This document shows positions 48,401 through 59,661 of a DNA stretch of 64,000 nucleotides, one piece after another (positions within the stretch are counted from its first letter, which is position 1; the number at the start of each line of letters is the position of its first letter). This stretch comes from Sphaerolaimus hirsutus. Lineage: Eukaryota > Nematoda > Chromadorea > Monhysterida > Sphaerolaimidae. Made by a program: the position numbers and the translations under genes. The stretch is from NCBI GenBank assembly GCA_964036195.1, contig OZ038453.1, positions 14,979,206 through 15,043,205 on the forward strand. Reading direction: 5' to 3'. Below the pieces are notes generated by a model. That model searched no databases. It was not told the origin of the DNA and worked only from the letters and a program-made list of their open reading frames with translations.

Positions 48401-50442
48401 TCCGATATGATAAATTTGAAAAGTTTAAAAAAAGATGTACAAAAATGTATTTTTGCAAATGAAGCCTATATAGCCTATATAAGCGTGGATACCTAAATGG
48501 CGCACCGCACATTCAAAATTGGCAAGGGTGGTTCCAACGTTTTTCTATTTACGCCCGGGCGGAATTCTAAAGTCGGTTCAGACGATTTTTTTTAATGATA
48601 AGACTGAAAAACTACTGAAGTTTGGGTCGGTTCGAACCAGGGGTAGGAAAGGGGGGTTATGGGGGTTACGCCCCAAACCGCCCAGCTATCTATTTATCCC
48701 GGAGGCCGTTCAGCTATCTATCTATCCCGGAGGCAAAATTTTGGGCTACTAAAAAACTACTAAAAAATGCAAATACCCCCCCCCCCAAACCGATTATCTC
48801 TCAAATCGATTTTATTGAACTCATTTCTTTCCAAAATCTGCTCCCAAACTTCTGAATCGATATAGGCAGACGGGTCCATGGAACCGCGGTCGTGAATCAA
48901 CAAAACATTGCATCTGGCTTTTTCGGACAGGTGAAAGTAGGTTTCTTCGATTTTGAGCATCGATAAAAGCAAATCTTCTTGGAAACGCGCAGCCATCTGA
49001 AATTGGAATTTTTTTATTTTGTGGTAATTTTGCGGGGAAAATTGGCATCAAAATCGACACGGGCCGAACATGGGGTCACCTCCAGTCCCGTAAAATGTAA
49101 AATGTTATGGAAAGCAGAAATGTCTAAGCTCATGCAAAATGTCATGAAAAATGTCAATCGACCAGAGGAATGATAACATAAAAATTTGAGAGCTGATACT
49201 CTACATGCATTTTGAACACTGCTCATGACTTTTAACGCTTTGCAGGGTATATCAGGTCTCAAATTTTTATGCTATTCTTCTTCTTGCAGATTGACATTTT
49301 TCATGACATTTTGCATGAGCTTAGACACTTTCCATGACATTTTACATTTTACAGGACTGGAAGTGACCCCATATTTCAGTCATGCAGCCTGTAAAATGTG
49401 AATCACCAAATGTCGTGCAGTGTCAATCACAAAAGAAAATATATTAATACTGAACTTTGTACATTTTGTTTAATACTGAACTTTGTACTGAATGAGATAT
49501 TGCATGAGATATTTTACGACACTTTGCATGCGACTTGACGCTTTACAAGCTGCGGGAACAGCCCCACATCGTCCCACAAAACCCCACCCCCAAACAAACA
49601 TCAGGCGACAACTCGGCGAAATTGACTCCTCCCCCGATTAAAAGACTCGCAGTTTCGGGTACCCGGTACACTTTCCAGCCCAAATTCTCGAAAAATGTAG
49701 AAAGTCGATTTTGGCCGGTCGTCTTGCCGCCGCACGGGCCGCCTGAAAAAATGCATTGAGGGGATATGTTTTTGGATGTGCAAATGTGAGAACATTTTTG
49801 AAAATGATGAAAGCGAAAATATGGTGCCAGAAACTTTGATATTTGATCGACTTTTTTTATTTGAACAAGAGCAGTGATGTAGAAAGCGCCAACACTCTGG
49901 TGCCAAGGGCAATGGCGCTTTTTTACCCTTAGCGCCAAGCGCCAAGCGCCAATGGCGCCGCAGCGAAATGGCGCTTAACTCGATAATCGAAATTTAAATT
50001 TTAAAATCGAATGTCATCGACTTTTATAACCGGACATCTCATTTCTGGTTCCGCAGGCAAAAAAATTTCCAACCCGGAAAACAAAATTTCAGTGAAAATA
50101 CAAAACACAATTTTCCAAAATCCAAATTCCCCCCCCCCCCAACAAACCAGTCAACACAACCTTGTAAATAATATGCCCGGTGCCCTGAGTTCTACTCATA
50201 CTGGCCGTGTCAGTTGAGTCACTATATGAATCCGATTCAAAAGTCTGCTTTTCTATAGATCCCAGACTTTCTCGTTGACTTTCAAAACCCGAAATTTCCG
50301 ATTCGGAACCGATTTCCGCCTTTTTTCCGCACTTTTCCGCCTGTGCTACGATAGGGGCGGGTGCAGTTTCAGATTGGGCGCTTTTAGATGTATTTGATTG
50401 CGATTGAATTGATCCTGGCGCATTTTGACTGCATTGGGTGGC
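45464..50442 (-). CDS. Ttd14: Ttd14-like protein: AAA_28 P-loop domain plus CYTH-like domain, 8 exons recovered
   Basis: In Drosophila, Ttd14 (TRPL translocation defect 14) is a GTP- and phosphoinositide-binding protein needed for light-dependent channel internalisation. Exons: 50442-50148, 49742-49600, 48996-48791, 48324-48198, 47726-47643, 47053-46880, 46329-46163, 45755-45464 (TGA). Every junction is in phase: 495 residues. Order: a Ser/Glu-rich N-terminus, [19 protein letters not shown] (Walker A, about residues 99-108), [29 protein letters not shown] (Walker B-like), [41 protein letters not shown], then the CYTH-like part with [44 protein letters not shown] and ILETYTT. Exon 1 here opens at a CCCGCAG acceptor, so an N-terminal exon is missing. 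Function is inferred from the fly protein; the domains are clear. Confidence 0.94.
46386..46545. repeat. AGCTATCTATC-type element in Ttd14 intron
   Basis: Begins ccaggggtatgttcc and contains cccccgaaccccccccc, agctatctatcc and ccaccccacggagggtcaaa-like sequence, ending near cccatgc. Between exons 46880 and 46329. Confidence 0.6.
47108..47292. mobile_element. 'CTAGTTGACATCGACACC' inverted-repeat element in a Ttd14 intron
   Basis: Arms cacacacgctagttgacatc...gatgtcaactagc with inner ccaattcaaagcttgc / gcaagctttgaattgg. Between the exons ending 47643 and starting 47053. Confidence 0.82.
48610..48790. repeat. AGCTATCTATC-type element in Ttd14 intron
   Basis: Contains gggggttatgggggttacgcc, cagctatctatttatcccgg twice and a C run. 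Fills the intron between exons 48791 and 48324 together with a 48360-48540 remnant. Confidence 0.6.
49065..49565. mobile_element. Two TGTCAAA/CCAGTCC-word elements in Ttd14 intron
   Basis: Element 1: 49070-49360, ends atggggtcacctccagtcc / ggactggaagtgaccccat. Element 2: about 49380-49565, ending gctgcgggaacagcccc. Words gtcatgcaaaatgtc throughout. Confidence 0.72.
49872..49975. mobile_element. Short GGCGCC element in Ttd14 intron
   Basis: Begins cagtgatgtagaaagcgcc, continues with GGCGCC/GCGCCA words, and has no clear right end. It sits between the first two recovered Ttd14 exons. Confidence 0.55.
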
Positions 50443-50809
50443 CTGCGGGATTTGTGGGAGGAGTTTAGAGTTTTTTTAGAATTTTTTTAAGAATGATTCG
50501 CTAATTTTTTGGAATTTTGTTTATTTGTGGGTTCGGAAATGAAACGAGATTTTAGTGTCGGGGATTTTTCGATAGCGAGAAATGACAACTTTTTTTGTTA
50601 ACTCTCGGATATTGATATTGTACCAGAAATTGAAATCGAATAATGAAAGGAACCAGCCACAATAGCCCTCACAAATTAGGATTTAACGTCAGATGAAAAT
50701 AAATGTGGAAGGAAAAAATTTCAACGCAACTCATATCAACAGCGATAAAACAAAGGCATCCAGTTTTCACAAAAACACGTTCGCTGTTCAGATAAAACAA
50801 GTGTCAATA

Positions 50810-51054
50810 TTGGCGCTCCACACACAGCGATTTTAAAAATAAGTTCGAACGTTTTTTTTGGCAAAGTATGAATACCATATTTCTTCTAAAAGAAGAGCGA
50901 CGTTCTTTTTTTTCGTCAACTTGTTTACCTGCCATTCTATTGGAGGTTGACGGAAAAAATAGAACGGCGCTCTTCTTTTAGAAGAAATACGGTATTCATA
51001 CTTTGGCAAAAAACTTCGAACTTATTTTAAAAATCGCTGTGTGTGGAGCGCCAA
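50810..51054. repeat. 245-bp palindrome with TGGCGCTCCACACACAGCGA arms
   Basis: Outer arms ttggcgctccacacacagcg / cgctgtgtgtggagcgccaa, then aaataagttcgaa on both sides, with a TTCTAATAGAACGG-type element as the centre. It lies upstream of Ttd14. Confidence 0.85.
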
Positions 51055-51059
51055 TGTGT

Positions 51060-52140
51060 AACGTTTTTCTTGGTGTCAAAAACAGTACCGGTTAAACTAT
51101 GTAGGAAAACTGTTCTTCAAAATGATAAACATATATTTGAAATCCCCATTACTACACAGTTTCAATCTTTCTAATGCCACACATTAAAAATCTATCAGAA
51201 AAATGTAGATGAAGTTTTCAAAATTACAGTATTTTTAAATAACCACGGCCAGCTAATGAAGCACAAAACACATGACAATAAATTCCTCAGCAATTCGAAT
51301 CAACAAAACAAAAAACACTCAATTCAACAAAATTTAAAATATAATATAAAAAATAGCATAGCAAATAAGCTATTTCACTTCACACCCCGAGGTATCAAAT
51401 TACTGTCGCTATTACTGATATCATAAATTTCATATTCTAAAATATCATGAAATAGATGGTAGGGTTTTATATTCGTAATCACAAACACGCGTCTTAACGT
51501 GCCAGGTACCAATTATTTTCACATTTTCATACATTTTAGCTAACATTCTAGCATGAGAGGAAATTAAGTTTAGTTTAAGTTTAAATTAATGTTTATTTAA
51601 TTTTTCCAGTGAAAGTTTACCAGATGTTGAATTTAGATAGAAGGCCCTATAGTGATCAATTTCCTGCAGATATGCTCAAGATTGTATATAGGTTTGCATG
51701 TGCAAAACCAAATTTGCATAATCACAACCGCGCGTGTTGATTTTGAAAGCAACAGATAAGTTTAGGTAAATGTAATTAATGTCGATGCACACAAAGAAGT
51801 AACTTTTTAGCGCAAATGCTTTTTTGCACAGTTATGCATCTGCATAGCCAGTATTGCACATCGACATCCATTTATTTTTTAAAGTGGAAAACTAGTATCC
51901 TAAATACACAATAAATAAAAATATAGGCTTCGTATCAACACACAAATCTACATGGGTGGTCTGACATTCAAATTCCCAAGACTGGTAATCAAAATGTTCG
52001 CGTTTGTATTTTATTTAGCCCACACTGGATATAAATTTGAATATGGTATTTACTTAATGTGAATGCCGTTTCCTTAATTTGCAAATGGAAAAAAGTTGTC
52101 TGGAACGAGACCTGCGTTATGGGTCTGAAAACACTAGTTG
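51060..52140. other. AT-rich intergenic DNA
   Basis: No gene, tRNA or clear repeat ends recognised. Confidence 0.5.
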
Positions 52141-52149
52141 CAGTTTAGT

Positions 52150-52860
52150 GGGGGGGGGGGGGTTGTGGGGTGAATCCACTTTAACATGTTGTGTACTTTA
52201 ACATGTTGTGGAATGTAACATGCCGCCATGTGAATCTGACATGTTGTGGAAACTGACATGCCAAAAGGTGAATGTAACATGTCTAGCGTGAATGTAACAT
52301 GCCAAGCTCAAAGGTGAATCTAACATGCGAAGCGTGAAACTGACAAGCCCTGCACATGTGGTCGCAATGCATTCAATTTTTCCAAACAATAGTTTTCAAA
52401 TTTTTGAATACTTTTTAGTACTTTTTGAATTTTTTAATCTTTTTGATCACTACAATTGTTTTCCACTAAATTTTTGCATTTTCAAATTTTTAGAAAAAAA
52501 TTGGGGGTTTTCTAGGGGTGAAATAAAAATTTAAAAAGTCAAAAAATTTTGATATTTAAATTTTTGAATTTAAACTAAAAAAATTTAGAATTCAACATTT
52601 GAGAAATTGACAAACATGGTGATAATGATTGATCACTGATCATGATTTCATGCACATGAGACATGCCTCATACCAAATATGTAGGGCATGTCAGTTTTAC
52701 CCTTCTCATGTTAGATTCACCTTTTTGCTGGGCATGTTAAATTCACTTTGGACATGTTACATTCACCTTTTGGCATGTCAGTTTTCACAACATGTCAGAT
52801 TCCCATGACGGCATGTTACGTTCCACAACATGTTAAAGTACACAACATGTCAGAAAGGCC
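52150..52860. repeat. ACATGTT-word element
   Basis: Left arm 52165-52350 and right arm 52640-52855 are iterations of (gtgaat)(ct)gacatg / taacatgttgtg, in inverted orientation, around an A/T spacer. No target duplication found. Confidence 0.8.
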
Positions 52861-53269
52861 CCCCCACAAATCGGCCAGCTATCTATCTTTCTGGAGCGAT
52901 TTTAAAGAAATTTTGCTCCAATTTTCGCTCAAAATCGCTAATTTTCATACCTTTTTATAGTTTTTCACCTTCAAAATCCTAATTCATGTTCCGTATTGCC
53001 TATTTTCGGCTAATTTTGTACTATATGTACTTATATACCTATTTTTGGCTGTTTTTCTCCTTCCTTTAACGATTTTTCCCTTTTTCTTCCTTTTATACCT
53101 CGGAAAAGCCTATATATTGAACCCCCGCGAAACCCCCCCAGAAAATTTTTCAGCTATCTATCCCTTCAGAGCGATTTACTATCTATATGAACCCCCGCGG
53201 GGGTCCAAATCTACAAAACCCCTGACTAGTTGACAATGACATCTGATGTTAACTGGTTCGAAAGGTTGG

Positions 53270-53425
53270 TGACAATTCCGCAAGTGGAGAAGTGATAAGT
53301 AAAATGGCAAAAGCGAAGTGAAACGGCAAGTAAGATCGCAAAAGCGAAGTAAAATACGGAAAATAATAAGTAATTCACATCGCTTTTGCCAATTTACTTG
53401 TCACTTCTCCACTTACGAAAATGGC
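53270..53425. repeat. GAAGTGA/CACTTCT-word element
   Basis: Left arm gtggagaagtgataagtaaa with gcaaaagcgaagt repeats; right arm cgcttttgccaatttacttg...cacttctccactta. Confidence 0.72.
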
Positions 53426-53594
53426 CCCAGGTTTCCACTCAGATTTGAGTTGATGGGTGATCAAATGCACATACCAATGTGAGTGCCTTTCATGTGCACT
53501 TGATAATTGTTCGTTAACCCGTAAACTGAAATCTGAATTGACGTGGAAACCAGTTGACGCCCAGTGAGTGTAGCAACAAAAAAATAGTTACATG

Positions 53595-54012
53595 CAGGGA
53601 CGTAGCCAGGATTTTTGAGCGGGGGGGGGCGGATTGAATACGGAGCTCGGCGAACGGGGGGGGGGGCGCCCCCCCCTCAAATTTTACCATTGTAGTAGGG
53701 GAATGGCGCTGGCGCCATTCGTAGGTGCCATGCCATGGCGCCACTGGTGTTGGTAATGGCGCAAAACAGCAGTATACGCTGTATTTTACAGGCATTTAGA
53801 GCGACACGGACAGGAATTGAGTCCATTTTCACTGACTTTGAGGCCCGAGCAGTCGAAAATATACGTTGTGGAGGGAAAATACGCGCTTGCGGGCAAATTT
53901 TTTTCAAATTTTCGACAAAATCGTCTTCTGAAAGTGCCATTTCTGGCACATTTTTTCGGTCCCGCCCGGGAAGGGGGGGGGGCGGCCGCCCCCCCCCCTG
54001 GCTACGTCCTTG
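53595..54012. mobile_element. CAGGGACGTAGCCAGG element, 418 bp
   Basis: Ends cagggacgtagccagg...cctggctacgtccttg, flanks GTTACATG and GTTACATT (7 of 8). Contains long G/C runs and a short GGCGCC segment. Second member of the family at 58177. Confidence 0.85.
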
Positions 54013-54019
54013 GTTACAT

Positions 54020-55700
54020 TTGAAAATAAAACTCATTTTCACCGCATAAAAGTGGTGACAAAAGTCAAGTATCACACGAACAAGAACATCGGTACACATT
54101 TGCATGGTTCATATTTTGCAAATCTATAAAATAACTCTACACACGCGAAATTATTTTCAACCAAAAAAAACATCACAAAAAATCTCAAAAGACATCACAA
54201 GACTGAAAAAATCGCACCCATTTAGCTGATTGAAAAACGCATGTAAAATAACATGTAAAATGCATACCACTGCAGCTAAATACATGCGCCAATCAACATG
54301 TTGCATCGCAGCGCAGCGAAAATGTTCATGTGCTTTTGCACATTAGTTAGAAGCGAGGCGAGCTTCAGTTGATAATCATTGGCGGGAAATTTTGATCATT
54401 AATTTTTACAATTTTCCATATTTATACTGGTTTAATAAAACAATTTCGAACGTTAATTGGAAATTATCAGACACAAAAATCAGAAAGCACGAATTCTGCC
54501 AATGGCAAAAAATCTAAAAATTGGCTTCCTGCCAATTCACAGAGACAGTGCATAGCAATGCAGTCACAACAAGACATTCCTTTCTGTCTGACTACTGTGT
54601 AGCTGAATGTAAATGCCAACTTCAAAGATATGCAATAGACTATGAAAATGGGTGTTATATATTTCCTGGCCTATTTGTTTATACAATAGCACCTGACACT
54701 TTAATGTGATGAATTTTTGGCGAAGTTTTTAAATTGTCTGATCTTGAAAAATCCAGTGAAATAAAATGCGCCGGCTGGAGTGGGGAGAATGTAAAAAAAG
54801 TTCAAGATCTGAATAAACTTCGACGAAAATTGCGGGGCGAGAGTAGCAACGCAAATGCACACAAGGTTTCAATTTTTTTCTACCTTTTGTCTGCAAAAAA
54901 ATAATAAAAAAATAAAAGTCAAAACCCAAACTCAAAACCTTCAAACAACCCAATCCAACTGAAAACTATCTACAACAAGCACAAAATCGGTCTCTAAATT
55001 CCCTATCTTACTGTAATGACTCAGAAAGGGCCAATTTCCAGTGCCATATGAGCCTTAATGTGCACTTGAACGGCAGCTCAGAGAAAAGGCGCCAACACAC
55101 ACTCAACGCAAAATAGCACTGCACCTTACATAGGTAAATACACGATTTGAATACATAAGAATGTATATGGGATGGCTTATAAAACAGTTCTCGTTGGCAG
55201 CTGTTGACACACAAGGCACGCACTTTGGTTGTTCCAAAAATACTGGGACGGTTTATGGGTTAAAGGGGGTGGGTCGAAATTGAAGTAGGGCTCAAATGGG
55301 ATACAGATAGGCAGTGAAAACAATCATGGGAGATTTATATCAGTAATAAAGTTACAAATATACTTAAATAATTATATATTTTTTATGTTTTTCAAGAAAG
55401 ATAAAATTATATTCTCCTTTGATGTTTTTGACATTTTATTTTATTTTATTTTCACAAAATCACATGTTGTTTGGTAATTAAAGCACTTTGGTTCTAGAGA
55501 GCTTTCAGAGTTTGTCAGAACCTAATTTGGTTCTAGAGGCCTCAAAAAATCCAGAATAGTCCAGTATGGATGGCCGCATATTTTCAAAGGTTTAGAAAAC
55601 ACAAACATCAAAACCATTTTTTACCCTCAGCAAAAGTTTCAGTACTTATGCACTAGGTATTTTGCATTTTTTCACACGTGTGCACTTTCACTTTCAGGTA
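54020..55700. other. Intergenic DNA, no supported gene
   Basis: Short ORFs at 54521-54709 and 54729-54953 have no recognisable motif; the second has a TTTTTTGCAG acceptor-like site at its 5' side on the minus strand and could be an exon, but nothing confirms it. Confidence 0.4.
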
Positions 55701-55724
55701 CACATTACATTCATTGGTTTTGAG

Positions 55725-56312
55725 TAGGGTGTCAAAAAAAATTTTTTACGGAAAACGGAAACGGAAAAATTTTTCAGTGGCCAGAAAACGGAACGGAAAA
55801 CGGAAAAAAAATTGGACTTGGCGGGAAACGGAAACGGAAAAAAATTTTAGCGAGCGGAAAACGGAAAAAGAGGCCGGAAAAACGGAAACGGAAAAATCAA
55901 ATTTGCACGGAAATGGAAAAACTTGCTGAAATTTTGCCAGAAAAAGGATAAAATTTGCAGTAATTTTGCTGGAAACACAAACAAAATTTTACATCATTGA
56001 CAATCTGCAAGAATTTTTACCAGTTTTGCTGATCAGAAAACAGAAAGTTGAGCCAGAAAAAGGTAAATTGAGACGGAAAAATGGAAAATTGAGGCTGAAA
56101 ATGAAAAAAAAGTGGAAAAACTGGAAATTGAGGCGGAAAAAGCGGAAAAAAAGGCGGAAAAACTGAAAATTTAGCCGGAAAACAGAAAATGAGCCGGAAA
56201 AACAGAAATGGAAAAAAAGTTGCCGGAAAACGGAAAAAAAATTTCAGCAACCGGTTAACGGAACGGAAAACGGAAAAAATTTGCCTGCGGAAAACGGAAA
56301 TTTGACACCCTA
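55725..56312. mobile_element. CGGAAA-word element, 588 bp
   Basis: Ends TAGGGTGTCAAA...TTTGACACCCTA, with 8-bp duplication GTTTTGAG at 55717-55724 and 56313-56320. The interior is almost wholly iterated cggaaa/cggaaaa words on one strand, giving a strong purine bias. Lys/Arg-rich ORFs here are repeat translation. Confidence 0.92.
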
Positions 56313-56457
56313 GTTTTGAGGCATTTTTAGTGTAAATGCTTTAAGAAATTGTGCATGTGCTATTGTGTAATAATAATCCATGATAATTATGTTTAGTCTT
56401 CTCTTATAACCTTTTTAAGCACTATTCTATGCTGAACTTTACTTGAAGCCATGAACA

Positions 56458-56783
56458 CAGGTGGAGCGATTTTTGAAAATTTTTGGCCAATTTTCGCTCA
56501 AAATCGCTAATTTTTGTACTTTTTCGCCTCCAAAATTGCTAGTCCATGTTCATTATCGCCTATTTTGGGTATATATTTTTGGCTACTTATTTTTAGCCAT
56601 TTTTCACCTACTTTTAGTGATTTTTTCCCCCTTTCTCCCTTCTATACCGCGGAACACCCTATATATTGAGCCCCACAAACCCCACCCCCCCAAAAAAAAA
56701 TTTTTTCAGCTATCTATCAGTCAGGAGGAGCGATTTGCTATCTATATGAACCCCCGCGGGGGTCCAAATGTACACAACCCCTG
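56458..56783. mobile_element. CAGG..CCTG element with AGCTATCTATC segment
   Basis: Starts caggtggagcgattttt, ends caacccctg; flanks CATGAACA and CATGAATA (7 of 8). Same interior as the copies at 52865-53225 and 63030-63420 (actaatttt...catac, tatatacctattttt). Confidence 0.7.
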
Positions 56784-56799
56784 CATGAATATACAGCAA

Positions 56800-58020
56800 A
56801 ATGCAAAATGTGCATAATGAGTCGACATAAAAGTGATATTTTTGACAGAAATCACCATTTATAATGCTATCCCACAGCTCCACAGCCATTATATGGCTAA
56901 ATAAAACATCAGATAGTACTGGTACTTGTATGGCCTACCTGAATATGTTGACTTGTAACTATATCTGGGAAATTTTGAAAAAATATGGTTTTATTTAAAA
57001 AAAAATATCTTCAAATGTGTGGGAATGTCTTCAGATCAGAATACAAAAACTGGTCCCGTATCCCCAGTTGCATCATTTTTCATCAGAAAACTCAGCCAAG
57101 AGAGTTAATCAAAGACACACCTATTTTTCATCAGTTTTTTTTGTACAGGTAAACTAAAATCATCGGTACTTTTGGAACAGTGTAGGCGCCATAGACATAT
57201 ACTGGTCGCACAGGGTGCTTAAAATATGGAAAATGTTTGGAAATAAAAAAAACACTTTGATTTGCATTTGCATTTATGAGAAAAAGAATTGTTATGAATG
57301 ATGAATTTAATGAATTTGAATACCATACAAATTGGTAAAGTGTCACTACAGAACACTACTATGCCAAAGCATCTCACAAAATATAAACCACTGGCACTCT
57401 GCCAGCTACATATCTTCCATTGGTCAGTAATACGTATAAAAATGCATTGCTAGCAGCGATCACATGCACAAGAGATGCATGCATAAAAATCAGATATAAT
57501 CAAATGTGGTCATGAATTTTTCTGCATGGGATCTTATGAAGTGCTTGCATGGATATGCAAGCTGAAATAACATGAAACAATATACATGGAAAAATAAAAT
57601 GAGTGTTCACATGGTTCACAAGTTTAATAATTGGAATACAATGGACCTAAGAATCGGCACCAACATGACAAAAATTGCAAGAAGAAAGATCAAGTCAACA
57701 TAGGAAAACTTAGCAAAAACTTAAGAAAATAGATTTCACATTAACACATGGCAAAACTTAAGATTATGAAAAAAACTTCCATTAAATAAAGAAATACACC
57801 CCCGTTCACCATGGTTGGCACCATTGAGATATTTTCAGAAAACAATTCATAACTTTGCTATACAGAATTGTATTTGGCCAAGTGGGGTATCCCCTTGTAG
57901 GGCAATTCAAGCCCTACAAGTGCATATAGAGCACAACTGATTATCTCTTCTCTAGGGCATTTCATGGGCCAGATAAATTTTTTTATTCATTTAAAGCTGA
58001 TCACCATGGTTGGCACCCTA
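56800..58020. other. AT-rich DNA, no supported gene
   Basis: Contains a segment near 56860-56960 shared, inverted, with the spacer of the 39646 element. No gene seen. Confidence 0.45.
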
Positions 58021-59461
58021 GTGTTTTTTGGTCTTAAATCCTGATTTTCAAGGCTGCATTCTGCAACAAATGGCAGATTTGAAGAAGTATGGCACCCAGC
58101 CAGCTCTGAGTGTCAAGGCCCAGTTTTAAACGCATTTTGATGATTGTTTTCCTTCTATTTTCTGGAACATGGCAGCCAGTGGCGTAGCCAGGGGGGGGAG
58201 CGGGGGGGGCGGCCGCCCCCCCCCCCTTCCCGGGTGAGACGTGAGAAATGTCATGAAATGTGTTCTGGTGCAACGATTTTGAGGCCATTTTTCAAAAATT
58301 TTGCGCGCAAGCGCGCAATAAAGCGTAACACCAAAGGCATTTTCTCCTTGCAGGTCGCAACAGCCTCAAGCTCGTTGAAAGTGCACTCAAATGTTCATTT
58401 TCGCTGTATACATATGTAAAATACATACATATACAGCGGTCTGTGGCGCCTATACCAACGCCAATGGCGCCATGGTGCGGCGCCTACGAATGGTGCCAGC
58501 GCCATGGCGCCATTCCCCTACTACATAGGTCAAATTTTAGGGGGGGGGGCGCCGCCCCCCCCCCGTTTGCGGGGCTCCGTAAACAATCCCCCCCCCCCCC
58601 GCTCAAAAATCCTGGCTACGCCACTGATGGCAGCAGATGATAAAAATAGCTATTTTAGCCATTTCCATTGCTTTTCAGTTGCTGAAAATGCCTTGGCTGA
58701 TGAATATGTCATCCACATCATGTGTTATGACTTTGTCATGGCTGCATATGTTTTGTCAATGTACTGGAGATGTCCAAGTACTGATGTTGATTTCATTAAT
58801 GGCTGTTTCTCTAGACATAAGTCCCTCATGTTCAAGCAGTTTGTAAAGGCCCAATCGCTGAATGTAAGAGGAATATTCAAGCTTTAAAATGAGTGCTTAC
58901 ATGCATTAGTCTGTTCACACAAATATGAGATTGGCCCTCTCAAAAATCATGTTATCACAAAAATTGTAAATTCAGTAGTAAATAGGCAAGAAAATGGCAG
59001 TAACAATTTCGCTGTAGCATATCTCACATTTGTGTGAACAGATTTATGCATGAAAGCACTCATTTTAAAGCTTGAACATTGCTCTTACAGTCAGATATGT
59101 TGCCTTTACCAACTGCTTGAACATGAGGGCCATATGTCTGGAGAAACAGCCATTGATGAAATCAACATCAGTATTTGGGCATCTCCAGTACATTTACAAA
59201 ACATATGCAGCCATGACAAAGTCATACCACAGCATGTGGATGACATATTCATCAGCCAAGGCATTTTCAGCGACTGAAAAGCAATGGAAATGGCTAAAAT
59301 AGCTATTTTTATCATCTGCCGCCATGTTCCAGAAAATAGAATGAAAACAGTCATCAAAATGCATTTCAAGCTGGGCCTTGACACTCAGAGCTGGCTTGGT
59401 GCCAAACTTCTTCAAATCTGGCATTTGTTGCAGAATGCAGCCTTGGAAATCAGGATTTAAG
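58020..59461. repeat. Large inverted duplication abutting the assembly gap
   Basis: Left arm 58030-58920, without the 450-bp insertion, matches the reverse complement of about 59040-59461 at roughly 90% by eye; the arms meet around 58920-59040. Each arm encodes related open stretches (AADDKNSYFSHFHCFSVAE in both), which may be a decayed gene or transposon; not identified. The right arm stops at the N run. Confidence 0.88.
58177..58626. mobile_element. CAGTGGCGTAGCCAGG element, 450 bp
   Basis: Ends cagtggcgtagccagg...cctggctacgccactg, with exact 8-bp duplication ATGGCAGC at 58169-58176 and 58627-58634. Inserted in one arm of the inverted duplication; the other arm keeps the empty site. Confidence 0.94.
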
Positions 59462-59661
59462 NNNNNNNNNNNNNNNNNNNNNNNNNNNNNNNNNNNNNNN
59501 NNNNNNNNNNNNNNNNNNNNNNNNNNNNNNNNNNNNNNNNNNNNNNNNNNNNNNNNNNNNNNNNNNNNNNNNNNNNNNNNNNNNNNNNNNNNNNNNNNNN
59601 NNNNNNNNNNNNNNNNNNNNNNNNNNNNNNNNNNNNNNNNNNNNNNNNNNNNNNNNNNNNN
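59462..59661. other. Assembly gap (200 N)
   Basis: Exactly 200 unknown bases, a placeholder length. The left edge coincides with the far end of the inverted duplication. Confidence 0.99.

Noticed and set aside
49543..49945. ORFs of 114-131 codons near the Ttd14 P-loop
   Set aside because: They include the real exon 49742-49600 only in part and run on through intron and a GGCGCC remnant; only the exon is coding.
54729..54953. Possible exon upstream of Ttd14
   Set aside because: An acceptor-like site is present, but no motif and no phase-compatible link to Ttd14 could be shown.
55678..56250. Lys/Arg/Glu-rich ORFs
   Set aside because: Translation of CGGAAA words within a mobile element.
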